The notes under the pieces: generated by a model
Told to the model about the DNA's origin: nothing
Database searches by the model: none
Seen by the model: only the letters and a program-made list of their open reading frames with translations
Made by a program: the position numbers and the translations under genes
Shown here: positions 6,244-14,044 of the stretch, piece by piece
Position numbering within the stretch: position 1 is the stretch's first letter
How the letters are laid out: every line of letters begins with the position of its first letter
Assembly: GCA_902496945.1 (NCBI GenBank)
Contig: CABVDE010000037.1
Span: forward strand, 1-21,053
Origin: an uncultured Collinsella sp.
GTDB taxonomy: Bacteria > Actinomycetota > Coriobacteriia > Coriobacteriales > Coriobacteriaceae
Length of the DNA: 21,053 nt
Reading direction: 5' to 3'

Positions 6244-7314
6244 ATGTCCCTCAAGGTAGGAATTGTCGGTGCGGCGGGTTACGCCGGTGCCGAGCTCATT
6301 CGCCTCGTACTCGGCCATCCCGAGTTTGAACTTGTTGCCATTACGTCCAACGCCGATGCCGGCCAGCCGCTGTCTTCGGTCTACCCGAGCTTTGCTGGCG
6401 TGAGCGATCTGGTCTTCACGATGCATGACGCGCCCGAGCTTAAATCCTGCGACGCCGTCTTCTTGGCCGTGCCGCATACCGCGGCCATGGCGCAGGTGCC
6501 TGCCCTGCTTGCCGCGGGCGTTTCCTGTTTCGATCTTTCGGCCGACTACCGACTGAGCGACGCGTCCGTCTTTGAGACGTGGTATGCCGCCGAGCACACG
6601 AGCCCCGAGCTGCTCAAGACCCGTGCCTTTGGCCTGCCCGAGCTGTTCTGCCAGGACTTGGAGACCGCCGCATCCGACCATGCCGACGGCAAACCCGTGC
6701 TGGTCGCCTGCGCCGGATGCTATCCCACCGCAACGAGCCTTGCCGCCGCGCCCGCCGTGCGCGCCGGCTGGGTTGCCCAGAGTGGCCCTGTGATCGTCGA
6801 TGCCATCAGCGGCGTGACGGGTGCCGGCAAGTCCTGTAACGCTCGTACGCATTTTTGCAGCGCCGACGAGAATTTGGAGGCCTACGGCGTGGGCAAGCAT
6901 CGCCACACGCCCGAGATTGAGCAAATCCTTAGCCTGACCGATCGCATCGTCTTTACCCCGCACCTGGCACCGCTCAAGCGTGGTCTGCTCTCCACGGTGA
7001 CGATGCCACTCGCGCCGCAGGCCATCGACTCCCTGGCTCTTGAGGATGTTGTCGACTACTACAAGCAGTTCTACGCTGGGCGCACCTTTGTGCGTGTGCT
7101 CGACGCCGGCCAGCAGCCCAAGACGGCTTCGGTCGTCGGCACCAACGCCGCCCAGATCGGCCTCGCGCTCAACAAGCGCGCGGGCGTGCTGGTGGCGACG
7201 GGCGCCATCGACAATCTGTGCAAGGGTGCTGCGGGCCAAGCGGTCCAGTGCGCCAATATCGTCTTAGGCTTTGACGAGCGACGAGGCTTGCCCACAGTGG
7301 CGTGCCCGGTGTAG
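6244..7314 (+). CDS. argC: N-acetyl-gamma-glutamyl-phosphate reductase
   Basis: 356 residues. The NADP-binding N terminus is VGIVGAAGYAGAELIRL. The catalytic Cys is C159 in GCYPTATSLA, and GKHRHTPEIEQ carries the conserved catalytic-region His. The C-terminal NLCKGAAGQAVQCANI is typical of the family. It reduces N-acetylglutamyl-5-phosphate to the semialdehyde, the third step to ornithine. Length is close to the usual 340-350. The start has AAGGAG 6 bases upstream. First gene of the arg cluster, after the ARG boxes. Confidence 0.97.
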   Translation: MSLKVGIVGAAGYAGAELIRLVLGHPEFELVAITSNADAGQPLSSVYPSFAGVSDLVFTMHDAPELKSCDAVFLAVPHTAAMAQVPALLAAGVSCFDLSADYRLSDASVFETWYAAEHTSPELLKTRAFGLPELFCQDLETAASDHADGKPVLVACAGCYPTATSLAAAPAVRAGWVAQSGPVIVDAISGVTGAGKSCNARTHFCSADENLEAYGVGKHRHTPEIEQILSLTDRIVFTPHLAPLKRGLLSTVTMPLAPQAIDSLALEDVVDYYKQFYAGRTFVRVLDAGQQPKTASVVGTNAAQIGLALNKRAGVLVATGAIDNLCKGAAGQAVQCANIVLGFDERRGLPTVACPV

Positions 7315-7351
7315 CACATTCGATTGTTAACGATTTGGTAGTCGGGCATCG

Positions 7352-7423
7352 AGTGGGGCGCCACTTTTAAGCTGGTCTCATGATCACGACTGGCATGGCG
7401 CACCAACCGATGTCCGTTTTTTT
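7352..7423 (+). terminator. Terminator-like hairpins between argC and argJ
   Basis: A small stem AGTGG-GGCG-CCACT followed by TTT lies at 7352-7368. A second weak stem, GGCAT with ATG(T)CC (7392-7415), is followed by a run of seven T (7417-7423). The 135-bp gap is the largest inside the arg cluster. These may partly end transcription after argC; stems are short and no anti-terminator was recognised. Confidence 0.35.
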
Positions 7424-7449
7424 GTTTGACATAAGGAGTCATAAAGACG

Positions 7450-8718
7450 ATGAATACAGAGCAGTTCGATATCAAGATTCGCGCCGTCGAGGGTGGCGTT
7501 ACGGCCGCTGCCGGCTTTAAGGCCGCGGGTATCCACGCTGGGTTCCGCAAGAACCCCGAGCGTCTGGATTACGCGCTCGTCGTACCAGACAAGCCCTGTC
7601 CCGGTGCCGGCGTGTTTACCACCAATCGCTTTTGCGCGGCGCCCGTGCAGGTGAGCCGTGCCAACCTGGGCGGTGCCGATAAGGGCTATGGCATCATCGC
7701 CGGCGTTTCGGTCAACTCCGGTAACGCCAACGCCGCCACGGGTGAGACCGGCCTTGCCTGCGCGCGCGAGACGTGCAACATCGCTTCGCAGGTCATCGGC
7801 TGCGAGCCTCAGCAGATTCTGGTTGCTTCCACGGGCGTGATCGGTCAGATCCTGCCGATCGACACGTTCGAGACCGCCATTCCTGCTGCTTACGAGGCAC
7901 TTTCCGCTCATGGTGGCGCCGATGCCGCCCGCGCTATCATGACGACCGACACGCACTCCAAAGAGTACGCCGTGTCCTACGTCAGTGAGGCTGCGGGCCA
8001 TGCGGGCAATGTCTATACGGTAGGCGGAATGTGCAAGGGCTCGGGCATGATCATGCCCAACATGGCCACCATGATCGCAGTCATCACCACCGATGCCCCC
8101 GTCGAGCCTGCGGCGCTCCACGCCCTGCTGCTTTCGACCGTCAAACAGACCTTCAATAAGGTGACGGTCGATTCCGACACCTCGACCAACGATACTTGCA
8201 TCATGCTTGCCTCCGGCGCAGCGGCTGCTGACGCCGAGCCTATCGTCGAGGGCACTGATGCCTTTGAGGAGCTGGCTTTTGCCGTGCACGAGGTGTGCGA
8301 GAGCCTGGCGCGCAACATCGCGGCCGACGGCGAGGGCGCATCCAAGCTCGTGACGGTTAACGTTACCGGCGCCGTGAACGACGAGGAGGCCGATATCGCC
8401 GCCCGTGCCGTCGCTAACTCGCCGCTCGTTAAGACCTGCATCGCCGGCCACGACTGCAACTGGGGCCGCGTCGCCATGGCGATCGGCAAGTGCGGCGTGA
8501 AGTTTAATCAGGAGGACGTTTCCATCGACATGATGGGTATGCCCGTCTGCCGCGACGGCCTGACCGTTCCCTTTGACGAGGACGAGGCATTGCGACGCTT
8601 TGAGGCGCCCGAGATCGTGATCTCGGCAGACCTGGGCGCGGGCGACGCTGCCACCACCGTGTGGACCTGCGACCTCACGCACGAGTACATCTCCATCAAC
8701 GGTGACTACCGTTCCTAG
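7450..8718 (+). CDS. argJ: Glutamate N-acetyltransferase / amino-acid acetyltransferase ArgJ
   Basis: 422 residues, close to the usual 390-410. It has the ArgJ self-cleavage signature KGSGMIMPNMATM, so the precursor should cut before T207, which becomes the nucleophile of the beta subunit. Other family blocks: NSGNANAATG, ASTGVIGQ.LP, TTDTHSKE, KTCIAGHDCNWGRVAMAIG. It moves the acetyl group from N-acetylornithine to glutamate, recycling it. Whether it also uses acetyl-CoA (bifunctional form) cannot be read from sequence. No argA is in the window. AAGGAG lies at 7433-7438. Second gene of the cluster. Confidence 0.97.
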   Translation: MNTEQFDIKIRAVEGGVTAAAGFKAAGIHAGFRKNPERLDYALVVPDKPCPGAGVFTTNRFCAAPVQVSRANLGGADKGYGIIAGVSVNSGNANAATGETGLACARETCNIASQVIGCEPQQILVASTGVIGQILPIDTFETAIPAAYEALSAHGGADAARAIMTTDTHSKEYAVSYVSEAAGHAGNVYTVGGMCKGSGMIMPNMATMIAVITTDAPVEPAALHALLLSTVKQTFNKVTVDSDTSTNDTCIMLASGAAAADAEPIVEGTDAFEELAFAVHEVCESLARNIAADGEGASKLVTVNVTGAVNDEEADIAARAVANSPLVKTCIAGHDCNWGRVAMAIGKCGVKFNQEDVSIDMMGMPVCRDGLTVPFDEDEALRRFEAPEIVISADLGAGDAATTVWTCDLTHEYISINGDYRS

Positions 8719-8729
8719 ACTCATGATGT

Positions 8730-8769
8730 GCCGCGCGTCCCGCTGCAATTGCGGGCAGGGAGGCGCGGC
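8730..8769 (+). repeat. Intercistronic hairpin between argJ and argB
   Basis: The outer stem GCCGCGC (8730-8736) pairs with GCGCGGC (8763-8769), the inner CCCGC (8739-8743) pairs with GCGGG (8751-8755), and the loop is TGCAATT. No U-run follows, so it is more likely an RNA stability element than a terminator. Confidence 0.55.
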
Positions 8770-8799
8770 GTGATAGCTATACGAAAGACGAGGCAGACT

Positions 8800-9780
8800 A
8801 TGAAATTCGCACGCGATTGTCGCTCGAGTGAATCCAACGAAGTAACCGCGCAGCTGCTGTTTGAGGCGCTGCCGTGGATTAAAAACCTGACCGGCAAGAC
8901 GGTCGTCATCAAGTATGGCGGCGCCGCCATGGTCGATGAGCAGCTGCGTCGTGACGTGATGAGCGACATTGTCCTGCTCAAGATCATCGGCATGCGCCCC
9001 GTTATCGTGCACGGCGGCGGCAAGGCCATCAACGAGGCGCTCAGCCACTATGACATCCCCGTCGAGTTTAAGAGCGGCCAGCGTGTGACCACGCCGGCGA
9101 CCATGGATATCGTGCGCGAGGTGCTGGGCGGTAAGGTTAACCAGGAGCTGGTCGCGGCGCTCAACCACCACGGCAACCTGGCCGTGGGCGTGTCGGGTAG
9201 CGATGCCGGTACGCTTATCGCCGAGCCGCTCGACCCCGAACTCGGCCGCGTAGGTAAAGTCACGCACGTCAACACCGACTATATCGAGCGCCTGCTCGAT
9301 AGCGAGTACATCCCCGTTATCGCGACGGTCGCGGCAGGGGAGGACGGCGGCTTCTTCAACATCAATGCCGATACCGCCGCCGGTGCCGTTGCGGCGGCGC
9401 TCCATGCGCACAAGGCCATCTTCTTGACCGACGTCGACGGCCTGTACAAGGACTTTAGCGACAAGGATTCGCTTATCTCCAACCTGACGCTCGACGAGGT
9501 AAACGAGATGCTCTACGGTGGTGAGGTCGACAAGGGCATGATTCCCAAGCTGCGCGCCGCCGTCGATGCGCTTACCGCTGGTGTGTTCCGAGCCCACATC
9601 ATCAACGGCACCACGCCGCATTCGCTGCTGCTGGAGCTGTTGACCGATGCCGGCGTCGGTACCGTGATCCACTCCACCGAGACGGCTTACGAGTTCGATA
9701 CGCATCCGCATCCGCTTTCGACGTTCGCCGCGCGCTTGACCGAGAATCTCGACGAGGTCGAGAAGCTTCAGACGGTCTAG
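8800..9780 (+). CDS. argB: Acetylglutamate kinase
   Basis: 326 residues from ATG 8800, which has GAGG 6 bases upstream; the frame is open further upstream but enters the intercistronic hairpin. Motifs: KTVVIKYGGAAM (ATP-phosphate Lys), VIVHGGGKAI, NINADTAAGAVAAAL, FLTDVDGLY, GGMIPK-type VDKGMIPKL. It phosphorylates N-acetylglutamate. The N-terminal helix before the first strand (about 35 residues) and the C-terminal block INGTTPHSLLLELLTDAGVG match arginine-inhibited kinases and not the short E. coli enzyme, so feedback control by arginine is expected. That fits the ArgJ recycling pathway. Confidence 0.97.
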   Translation: MKFARDCRSSESNEVTAQLLFEALPWIKNLTGKTVVIKYGGAAMVDEQLRRDVMSDIVLLKIIGMRPVIVHGGGKAINEALSHYDIPVEFKSGQRVTTPATMDIVREVLGGKVNQELVAALNHHGNLAVGVSGSDAGTLIAEPLDPELGRVGKVTHVNTDYIERLLDSEYIPVIATVAAGEDGGFFNINADTAAGAVAAALHAHKAIFLTDVDGLYKDFSDKDSLISNLTLDEVNEMLYGGEVDKGMIPKLRAAVDALTAGVFRAHIINGTTPHSLLLELLTDAGVGTVIHSTETAYEFDTHPHPLSTFAARLTENLDEVEKLQTV

Positions 9781-9849
9781 CTGACCCGCGGTTGTCGCGT
9801 TCCTGCACCCATAGCCCCGCGCCGCACGGCGCCCAACGAAAGGCATCCC

Positions 9850-11133
9850 ATGTCACTTGCAGCTCAACAATCACTTGAATCCCATTACGTCATGCATACC
9901 TTTGGCCGCTCTCCGGTCGAGTTTGTCGAGGGTCACGGCATGAAGCTCACCGGCGACGATGGCCGTGAGTACCTCGACTTTCTTGCCGGCATCGGCGTGT
10001 GCAGCCTAGGTCATGGCAACTCGGCTGTGCTCTCGGCGCTCGAGGCACAGACCAAAAAGCTCATGCATGTCTCCAACTACTTCTACATTGAGCAGCGCGG
10101 TCAGGTCGCGGCGCTACTGTCAAAGCTCGCGAACGACGACGTTGATGGCGCGCGCGTGCTTGCCGATGCCATTGCCGCCGGCGATGAGACCACGGCAGCT
10201 GCTCTTGGTGCCCCGGCTGCGGATGAGCAGGTCTGGGAGACCTTCTTTGCCAACTCCGGCGCCGAGGCCAACGAGGGCTCGATGAAGCTCGCGCGCCTGT
10301 ACGCCAAGCGTGCCGGTAACGGCGGTAACACCATCGTGTGCATGCGCGGCGGCTTCCACGGCCGTACGCTCGAGACCATTGCCGCCACCATGCAGGATTG
10401 GCTGCAGGATAGTTTCCGCCCGCTGCCGGGTGGCTTTGTGGCCTGCGCGCCCAACGATGTCGATGAGTTGCGTGCGATCTTTAAGCAGCTGGGAAGCGAG
10501 ATTTGCGCTGTGATGCTCGAGCCGATCCAGGGCGAAAGCGGTGTGCATCCCATGACCGAGGAGTTTATGGCTGCGGCGCGCGACTTGGCACACGAGGTGG
10601 GTGCCGTGCTTATCGCCGACGAGGTCCAGTGTGGTATTTTCCGCTCCGGCAAGCCGTTCGCGTTCCAGACCTATGGCGTGGAGCCCGATATCATGAGTCT
10701 TGCCAAGGGCATCGCCGACGGCGTGCCCATGGGTGCCGTGGTGGCAAAGAAGGAAATCGCTGACATCTTTAAGCCCGGCGACCATGGTTCGACCTTCGGC
10801 GGCAGCTGCTTGGCCATCGCGGCGTGTGCCGCGACGCTCTCCGTGCTTGTGCGCGGTGACTACGCAGACCATGCCGCCAAGGTGGGTGCCTATATGGAGG
10901 CATGGCTCGCCAGGCTGCCGCATGTTACCGAGGTGCGTGGTCGCGGCCTAATGCTCGGCTGTGATTTGGACGATGCTGCGGGTGATGCGCACGACGTTGT
11001 GGCTCGCGCATTGGTGGCTGGTGCGGTGATTAACGCTACAGGTGCCCATACGCTGCGTTTCTTGCCGCCTCTCGTCTGCGAGGAAGCTGACGTGGATGGT
11101 CTGATCGAGATCCTGGCGGGTGTTTTTGCTTAG
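9850..11133 (+). CDS. argD: Acetylornithine aminotransferase
   Basis: 427 residues, class-III PLP aminotransferase. Motifs: YLDFLAGIGVCSLGH, FFANSGAEANEGSMKLAR, GGFHGRT, VMLEPIQGESGV, LIADEVQCGIFRSGKPFAFQ; the PLP Lys is K286 in SLAKGIADGVPMGA. It makes N-acetylornithine from the semialdehyde. Between LLSKLAN and the ETFFANSGAEANE motif lie about 30 extra residues rich in Asp and Ala (DDVDGARVLADAIAAGDE and on), which makes it longer than usual. It closes argCJBD. argF, argG and argH are not in the window. GAAAGG lies 9 bases before the ATG. Confidence 0.95.
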   Translation: MSLAAQQSLESHYVMHTFGRSPVEFVEGHGMKLTGDDGREYLDFLAGIGVCSLGHGNSAVLSALEAQTKKLMHVSNYFYIEQRGQVAALLSKLANDDVDGARVLADAIAAGDETTAAALGAPAADEQVWETFFANSGAEANEGSMKLARLYAKRAGNGGNTIVCMRGGFHGRTLETIAATMQDWLQDSFRPLPGGFVACAPNDVDELRAIFKQLGSEICAVMLEPIQGESGVHPMTEEFMAAARDLAHEVGAVLIADEVQCGIFRSGKPFAFQTYGVEPDIMSLAKGIADGVPMGAVVAKKEIADIFKPGDHGSTFGGSCLAIAACAATLSVLVRGDYADHAAKVGAYMEAWLARLPHVTEVRGRGLMLGCDLDDAAGDAHDVVARALVAGAVINATGAHTLRFLPPLVCEEADVDGLIEILAGVFA

Positions 11134-11145
11134 CGTCATCAGGCA

Positions 11146-11221
11146 TAGCAATTTGAAGCGGGTTCCAGACCGTCACGTGCCGTTTGGCGCACGATTGGGC
11201 GAACTGGAACCCGTTTTGCTA
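11146..11221 (+). terminator. Hairpin terminator after argD
   Basis: TAGCAA..CGGGTTCCAG (from 11146) pairs with CTGGAACCCGTTTTGCTA (11204-11221). The long loop holds a smaller GTGC/GCAC hairpin. It lies 13 bp after the argD stop and probably ends the arg transcript. Confidence 0.6.
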
Positions 11222-11251
11222 TCGATTTGCCATGGCTGGGATAGGCCGTGT

Positions 11252-11312
11252 GCAAACAAAAACGGTCCCCTTGCGAGGACCGTTTCCAATTCAGTGGTGG
11301 GCGATGAGGGAT
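11252..11312 (-). repeat. Direct-repeat copy of tRNA-Val 3' end plus terminator (distal copy)
   Basis: This 61-bp stretch is identical to 11438-11498. On the minus strand it holds the last 15 bases of tRNA-Val, CCA, a short spacer and the terminator AAACGGTCC/GGACCGTTT with a T-run. It is separated from the functional copy by 125 bp. It looks like an att-type duplication or the remains of a second tRNA gene. Confidence 0.8.
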
Positions 11313-11437
11313 GTCCGCGTGCGGCTGGCGCCGCCCGCGCCCCGCTTCGTCGCTCCGCTCCTCGCGTGCTGCGCTGGAAAACGCTTCGCGTTTCCTCAGC
11401 TCCGCACCCTTGCGGGTTCGAATCCCATGCACCGGGC
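11313..11437. other. 125-bp insert between the duplicated tRNA 3' ends
   Basis: GC-rich and rich in small self-complementary motifs, for example GGAAAACGC-TTC-GCGTTTCC near 11387-11405. Near 11411-11430 the plus strand reads GCGGGTTCGAATCCCATGCA, which resembles a tRNA T-arm, but I cannot fold a complete tRNA around it. Open frames here are short and tRNA-derived. No gene. Confidence 0.5.
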
Positions 11438-11445
11438 GCAAACAA

Positions 11446-11471
11446 AAACGGTCCCCTTGCGAGGACCGTTT
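11446..11471 (-). terminator. Intrinsic terminator of tRNA-Val
   Basis: Minus strand: AAACGGTCC-TCGCAAGG-GGACCGTTT followed by TTGTTTG. A perfect stem and a T-rich tail 10 bases after the tRNA CCA end. An identical second terminator lies at 11260-11285. Confidence 0.85.
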
Positions 11472-11480
11472 CCAATTCAG

Positions 11481-11556
11481 TGGTGGGCGATGAGGGATTC
11501 GAACCCCCAGCCTTGTGCGTGTAAAGCACCTGCGCTAACCGTTGCGCCAATCGCCC
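11481..11556 (-). tRNA. tRNA-Val (anticodon UAC), CCA encoded
   Basis: Read on the minus strand, the acceptor arm GGGCGAT pairs with ATCGCCC, the discriminator is A and CCA is encoded (11481-11483). The D-arm is GCGC/GCGC. The anticodon loop TTTACAC gives UAC, reading valine codons. The T-arm has TTCGAAT. The lowest anticodon-stem pair (27-43) is G opposite A, a small oddity. A TATACT -10 lies just upstream at 11567-11572, on the minus strand. There is 57 bp between asnB and this gene. Confidence 0.95.
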
Positions 11557-11566
11557 GCAGGGATTG

Positions 11567-11572
11567 AGTATA
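11567..11572 (-). promoter_or_regulatory. -10 element of tRNA-Val
   Basis: TATACT on the minus strand, about 11 bp before the mature tRNA 5' end. The matching -35 is weak (GATGAA at 17 bp), so the tRNA might also be read through from asnB. Confidence 0.4.
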
Positions 11573-11613
11573 GCGGAAACCCGATACGGTTCATCGCTAA
11601 TCCATAACGAAAC

Positions 11614-13482
11614 TTAGGCGGCGACTTCGGCACCCTTGTTCTCGTCGATAAAGAAGCGCTTGTACCAGATGAGGAACGTCAGCGTGGTATAGATCTTGCG
11701 CTGGTTGAGCACGCGGCCCTCAAAGTGATCGTCAAGCAGTTTCATGAGTGCATCCGTGTCAAAGAAATCGGCAGCCCACGGCGCGGTGAAATACTTCTTG
11801 ACGTAGTCGTAGTACTTCTGCTCGCGCAGCCAGAACTTGACCGGCACCGGGAAACCAACCTTCTTGCGCGTGGCCCACTCATCGGGCAGCGTGCGATTGG
11901 CGGCGTGGCGCAGGACGAGCTTGCAGCCTTCTTCGTTGACGCGGTAATTGGCGGGAATGTGCTCGGCAAATTCCATGACTTTTTTGTCCAGGAACGGAAC
12001 GCGAAGCTCCAGTGAGTGTGCCATGCACATCTTGTCTGCCTTGAGCAGAATGTCGCCCGGCAGCCACATGTTCATGTCCAGATACTGCTTCTTGGAGAGC
12101 TCGCAGCAATTGGGAACCTGCTTGTAATACTCGGCGCACATTTCGGCGGCGTTCTTGCCGGTGTCGTAGGCAGGCTTAAGCACCTCGTCGACCTCGGACG
12201 GGTCGAACACCTTTGCCTGACCCACATACCAGCGCTCGGGGACCTCGGCGCACTTGGTCAAGAAATTGTGACCCTTAAAGTAGGGAAGATGCTGAACGAG
12301 CGAGCCCAGGGCGCGGCGCACGCCGAGTGGGACGCGCTTCTTGAAGGAGCGCATCTGAGGGGTGTCCTCGTACCACTCGTAGCCGGCGAACAGCTCGTCT
12401 GCACCCTCGCCCGAAAGGACCACGGTGACTTCCTTGGCTGCCATCTGGGCCAGATAGTACAGCGGCACGCTCGAGAGGTTCGATTGCGGCTCGTCCATGT
12501 GATACTGGATGTCGGGCAGCGCGTCGAAGAACTCGTCGGCGGTGATTATCTTGCGCACGTTCTTGATGCCCAGCTTGTCAGAAAGCTCGGCGGCGTAGTT
12601 GGTCTCGTTGAAGTTCTTGTAATCGAAGCCGACGGAATAGGTGGTGTCGGGCATGAGACAGGCGGCAATGTAGCTGGAGTCCACGCCGCCAGAAAGGAAC
12701 GAGCCCACCTTAACATCGGCGATTCGGTGCGCAGCGACGCTCTCGTGCACGACCTTGTCGCACTCGTCCACGTACTCCTCGAAGGTCTTGGAGTTGTCGT
12801 CGGTGAAGTCACAGCTCCAGTAACGCTTGATGTCCATGGTGTTAGTCGTCAGGTCATACGTAAAGCAATGCGCCGGGGCAAGCTTGAACACGCCCTTAAA
12901 GAAGGTCTCCTCCGTGGCGGGGAATTGCAGCGTCAGGTAGGGGCGCAGGGCGTCGTGGTTGACGGCCTTCTCAAACTTGGGGTGGTCAAGGAAGCTCTTG
13001 ATCTCGGAGCCAAACAGCAGCGAGCCGTCGGAGGCCTGGTAGTAATAGAACGGCTTGATGCCAAAGATGTCACGGGCGCCAAAGAGTTTGTTCTTGTTTT
13101 GGTCGTGAATCACGAACGCGTACATGCCGCGAAGGCGGTTGACCAGGTCTTCGCCCCACTCCTCGTAACCGTGCACCAGGACCTCGGTGTCGGCGTTGCA
13201 GTGGAAGACGTAGCCAGCGGCCTCGAGCTCGGAGCGGAGCTCCTGGAAGTTGTAGATCTCTCCGTTGAAGACAATCGTGACCTTGCCGTCATCGCTCGAC
13301 ATGGGCTGGGCACCAGCCTCGGAAAGGTCGAGAATCGAAAGACGGCGGAAGCCAAGCGCGACGTTATCGACGATGTGCTGACCGCCCATATCCGGACCGC
13401 GATGGATAATGCGATTCATCATGGCCGTGAGAACCAGCTCACTCTGTTCATCTGTACCGGTAAAACCGACAAAACCGCACAT
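11614..13482 (-). CDS. asnB: Asparagine synthase (glutamine-hydrolysing)
   Basis: 622 residues from ATG 13482, so that Cys2 (MCGFVGFTG) becomes the N-terminal nucleophile of the glutaminase domain; AAAGGA lies 7 bases upstream. An in-frame ATG 11 codons earlier would bury the Cys and is rejected. The class-II amidotransferase half has RGPDMGGQ, FNGEIYNF and NADTEVLVHGYEEWG. The synthetase half has the PP-loop SGGVDSS (264-270), LSGEGADELFAGY and LRVPFLDK. It makes asparagine from aspartate, ATP and glutamine in the cytosol. Monocistronic apart from the tRNA downstream. Confidence 0.96.
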   Translation of the reverse strand: MCGFVGFTGTDEQSELVLTAMMNRIIHRGPDMGGQHIVDNVALGFRRLSILDLSEAGAQPMSSDDGKVTIVFNGEIYNFQELRSELEAAGYVFHCNADTEVLVHGYEEWGEDLVNRLRGMYAFVIHDQNKNKLFGARDIFGIKPFYYYQASDGSLLFGSEIKSFLDHPKFEKAVNHDALRPYLTLQFPATEETFFKGVFKLAPAHCFTYDLTTNTMDIKRYWSCDFTDDNSKTFEEYVDECDKVVHESVAAHRIADVKVGSFLSGGVDSSYIAACLMPDTTYSVGFDYKNFNETNYAAELSDKLGIKNVRKIITADEFFDALPDIQYHMDEPQSNLSSVPLYYLAQMAAKEVTVVLSGEGADELFAGYEWYEDTPQMRSFKKRVPLGVRRALGSLVQHLPYFKGHNFLTKCAEVPERWYVGQAKVFDPSEVDEVLKPAYDTGKNAAEMCAEYYKQVPNCCELSKKQYLDMNMWLPGDILLKADKMCMAHSLELRVPFLDKKVMEFAEHIPANYRVNEEGCKLVLRHAANRTLPDEWATRKKVGFPVPVKFWLREQKYYDYVKKYFTAPWAADFFDTDALMKLLDDHFEGRVLNQRKIYTTLTFLIWYKRFFIDENKGAEVAA

Positions 13483-13513
13483 GCAAGATCCTTTCTGCTG
13501 ACGGCTTAGGTGC

Positions 13514-13537
13514 ACTGCCGCAAGGATTTGCAGCAGT
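13514..13537 (-). repeat. Leader hairpin of asnB
   Basis: ACTGC-T-GCAA-ATCC-TTGC-G-GCAGT on the minus strand, about 32 bases before the asnB start and just after the expected transcription start. No U-run. Role unknown. Confidence 0.5.
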
Positions 13538-13539
13538 CG

Positions 13540-13568
13540 ATATCAATCAATCCTTACTATCATGCCAA
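13540..13568 (-). promoter_or_regulatory. Promoter of asnB
   Basis: Minus strand TTGGCA (13563-13568), a 17-bp spacer, TGATAT (13540-13545). It lies about 60 bases upstream of the asnB ATG. Confidence 0.55.
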
Positions 13569-13606
13569 TCTTTTGTTTCGTGATGGGGCATAAGCGCCGA
13601 GGGGAC

Positions 13607-13650
13607 CGAAAAAACCACGGCCCGCACTTCGGGTGAAGTGGCGGGCCGTG
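13607..13650 (-). terminator. Intrinsic terminator left behind by a truncated permease gene
   Basis: Minus strand: CACGGCCCGC continuing into CACTTC, loop ACCC, the return arm and then GGTTTTTTCGG. A 15-bp stem with one bulge and six T, 39 bp after the permease remnant's stop. It ends minus-strand transcription entering from the right. Confidence 0.85.
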
Positions 13651-13689
13651 ACTGCGATGATTGCCGTGCGCGAGAACGCACAAGAGAGG

Positions 13690-13941
13690 TTAACGCTTGC
13701 CGCGCTCGGCAAGGTGGCGCTCCGCCTTGGTGACGACGTGGATCAGCGGAATCGTCTCAACCAGATAGTAGAGTGCGGCGCAAATGTAGGGTGTGATGTT
13801 TCCCGTGGTTGCCGTGAGGTTTTTGGAGAACAGCATGAGTTCCATGACGCCAACGCTCGAAAACAGCGACGTGTCCTTGTAGAGCATGACAAACTCACTG
13901 GTCATCTCCGCATCACGCGCATTTGTAGGGCGGGGGTTTTG
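13690..13941 (-). pseudogene. Remnant: C-terminal end of an amino-acid ABC transporter permease
   Basis: The readable frame encodes SEFVMLYKDTSLFSSVGVME, then a membrane segment (PYICAALYYLVETIPLIHVV) and TKAERHLAERGKR, ending in TAA. This is the C-terminal quarter of the GlnP/HisM-type permease of polar amino-acid uptake systems. Everything before it is missing, including the EAA loop that contacts the ATPase. An in-frame stop (13942-13944) lies just before the homologous part. There is no ribosome binding site before the internal ATG at 13905. The stop codon and terminator are intact, so a deletion removed the upstream part of an operon. It sits next to asnB, but whether glutamine was its substrate is unknown. 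Confidence 0.8.
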
Positions 13942-14044
13942 TTATTTCGAATTAACCGTGCGCTGGTCCTTGCAAGTTTTTAGGGTGCTGAGACACTTGC
14001 AAGGTCAGGTGGCATATTAGGATGGTTGATAATACAGGGGCGCG

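Noticed and set aside
7384..9846. 820-codon open frame on the minus strand opposite argJ and argB
   Set aside because: It mirrors the codon bias of the true genes, has His/Arg/Gly-rich low-information sequence and no family match; argJ and argB are certain.
11405..11437. A second tRNA on the plus strand
   Set aside because: Only a T-arm-like GGGTTCGAATCCC is present; no matching acceptor, D or anticodon arms could be found.
11120..11567. Several 100-130-codon frames over the tRNA-Val region, on both strands
   Set aside because: They translate tRNA and terminator sequence (for example SNPSSPTTELETV arises from the tRNA end) and have no credible start.
12016..13509. 497-codon plus-strand frame opposite asnB
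   Set aside because: Antisense shadow; asnB carries all catalytic motifs and a proper start.
13973..14005. Inverted repeat CCTTGCAAG/CTTGCAAGG as a terminator
   Set aside because: CTTGCAAG is palindromic on its own, and neither orientation gives a stem followed by a T-run.
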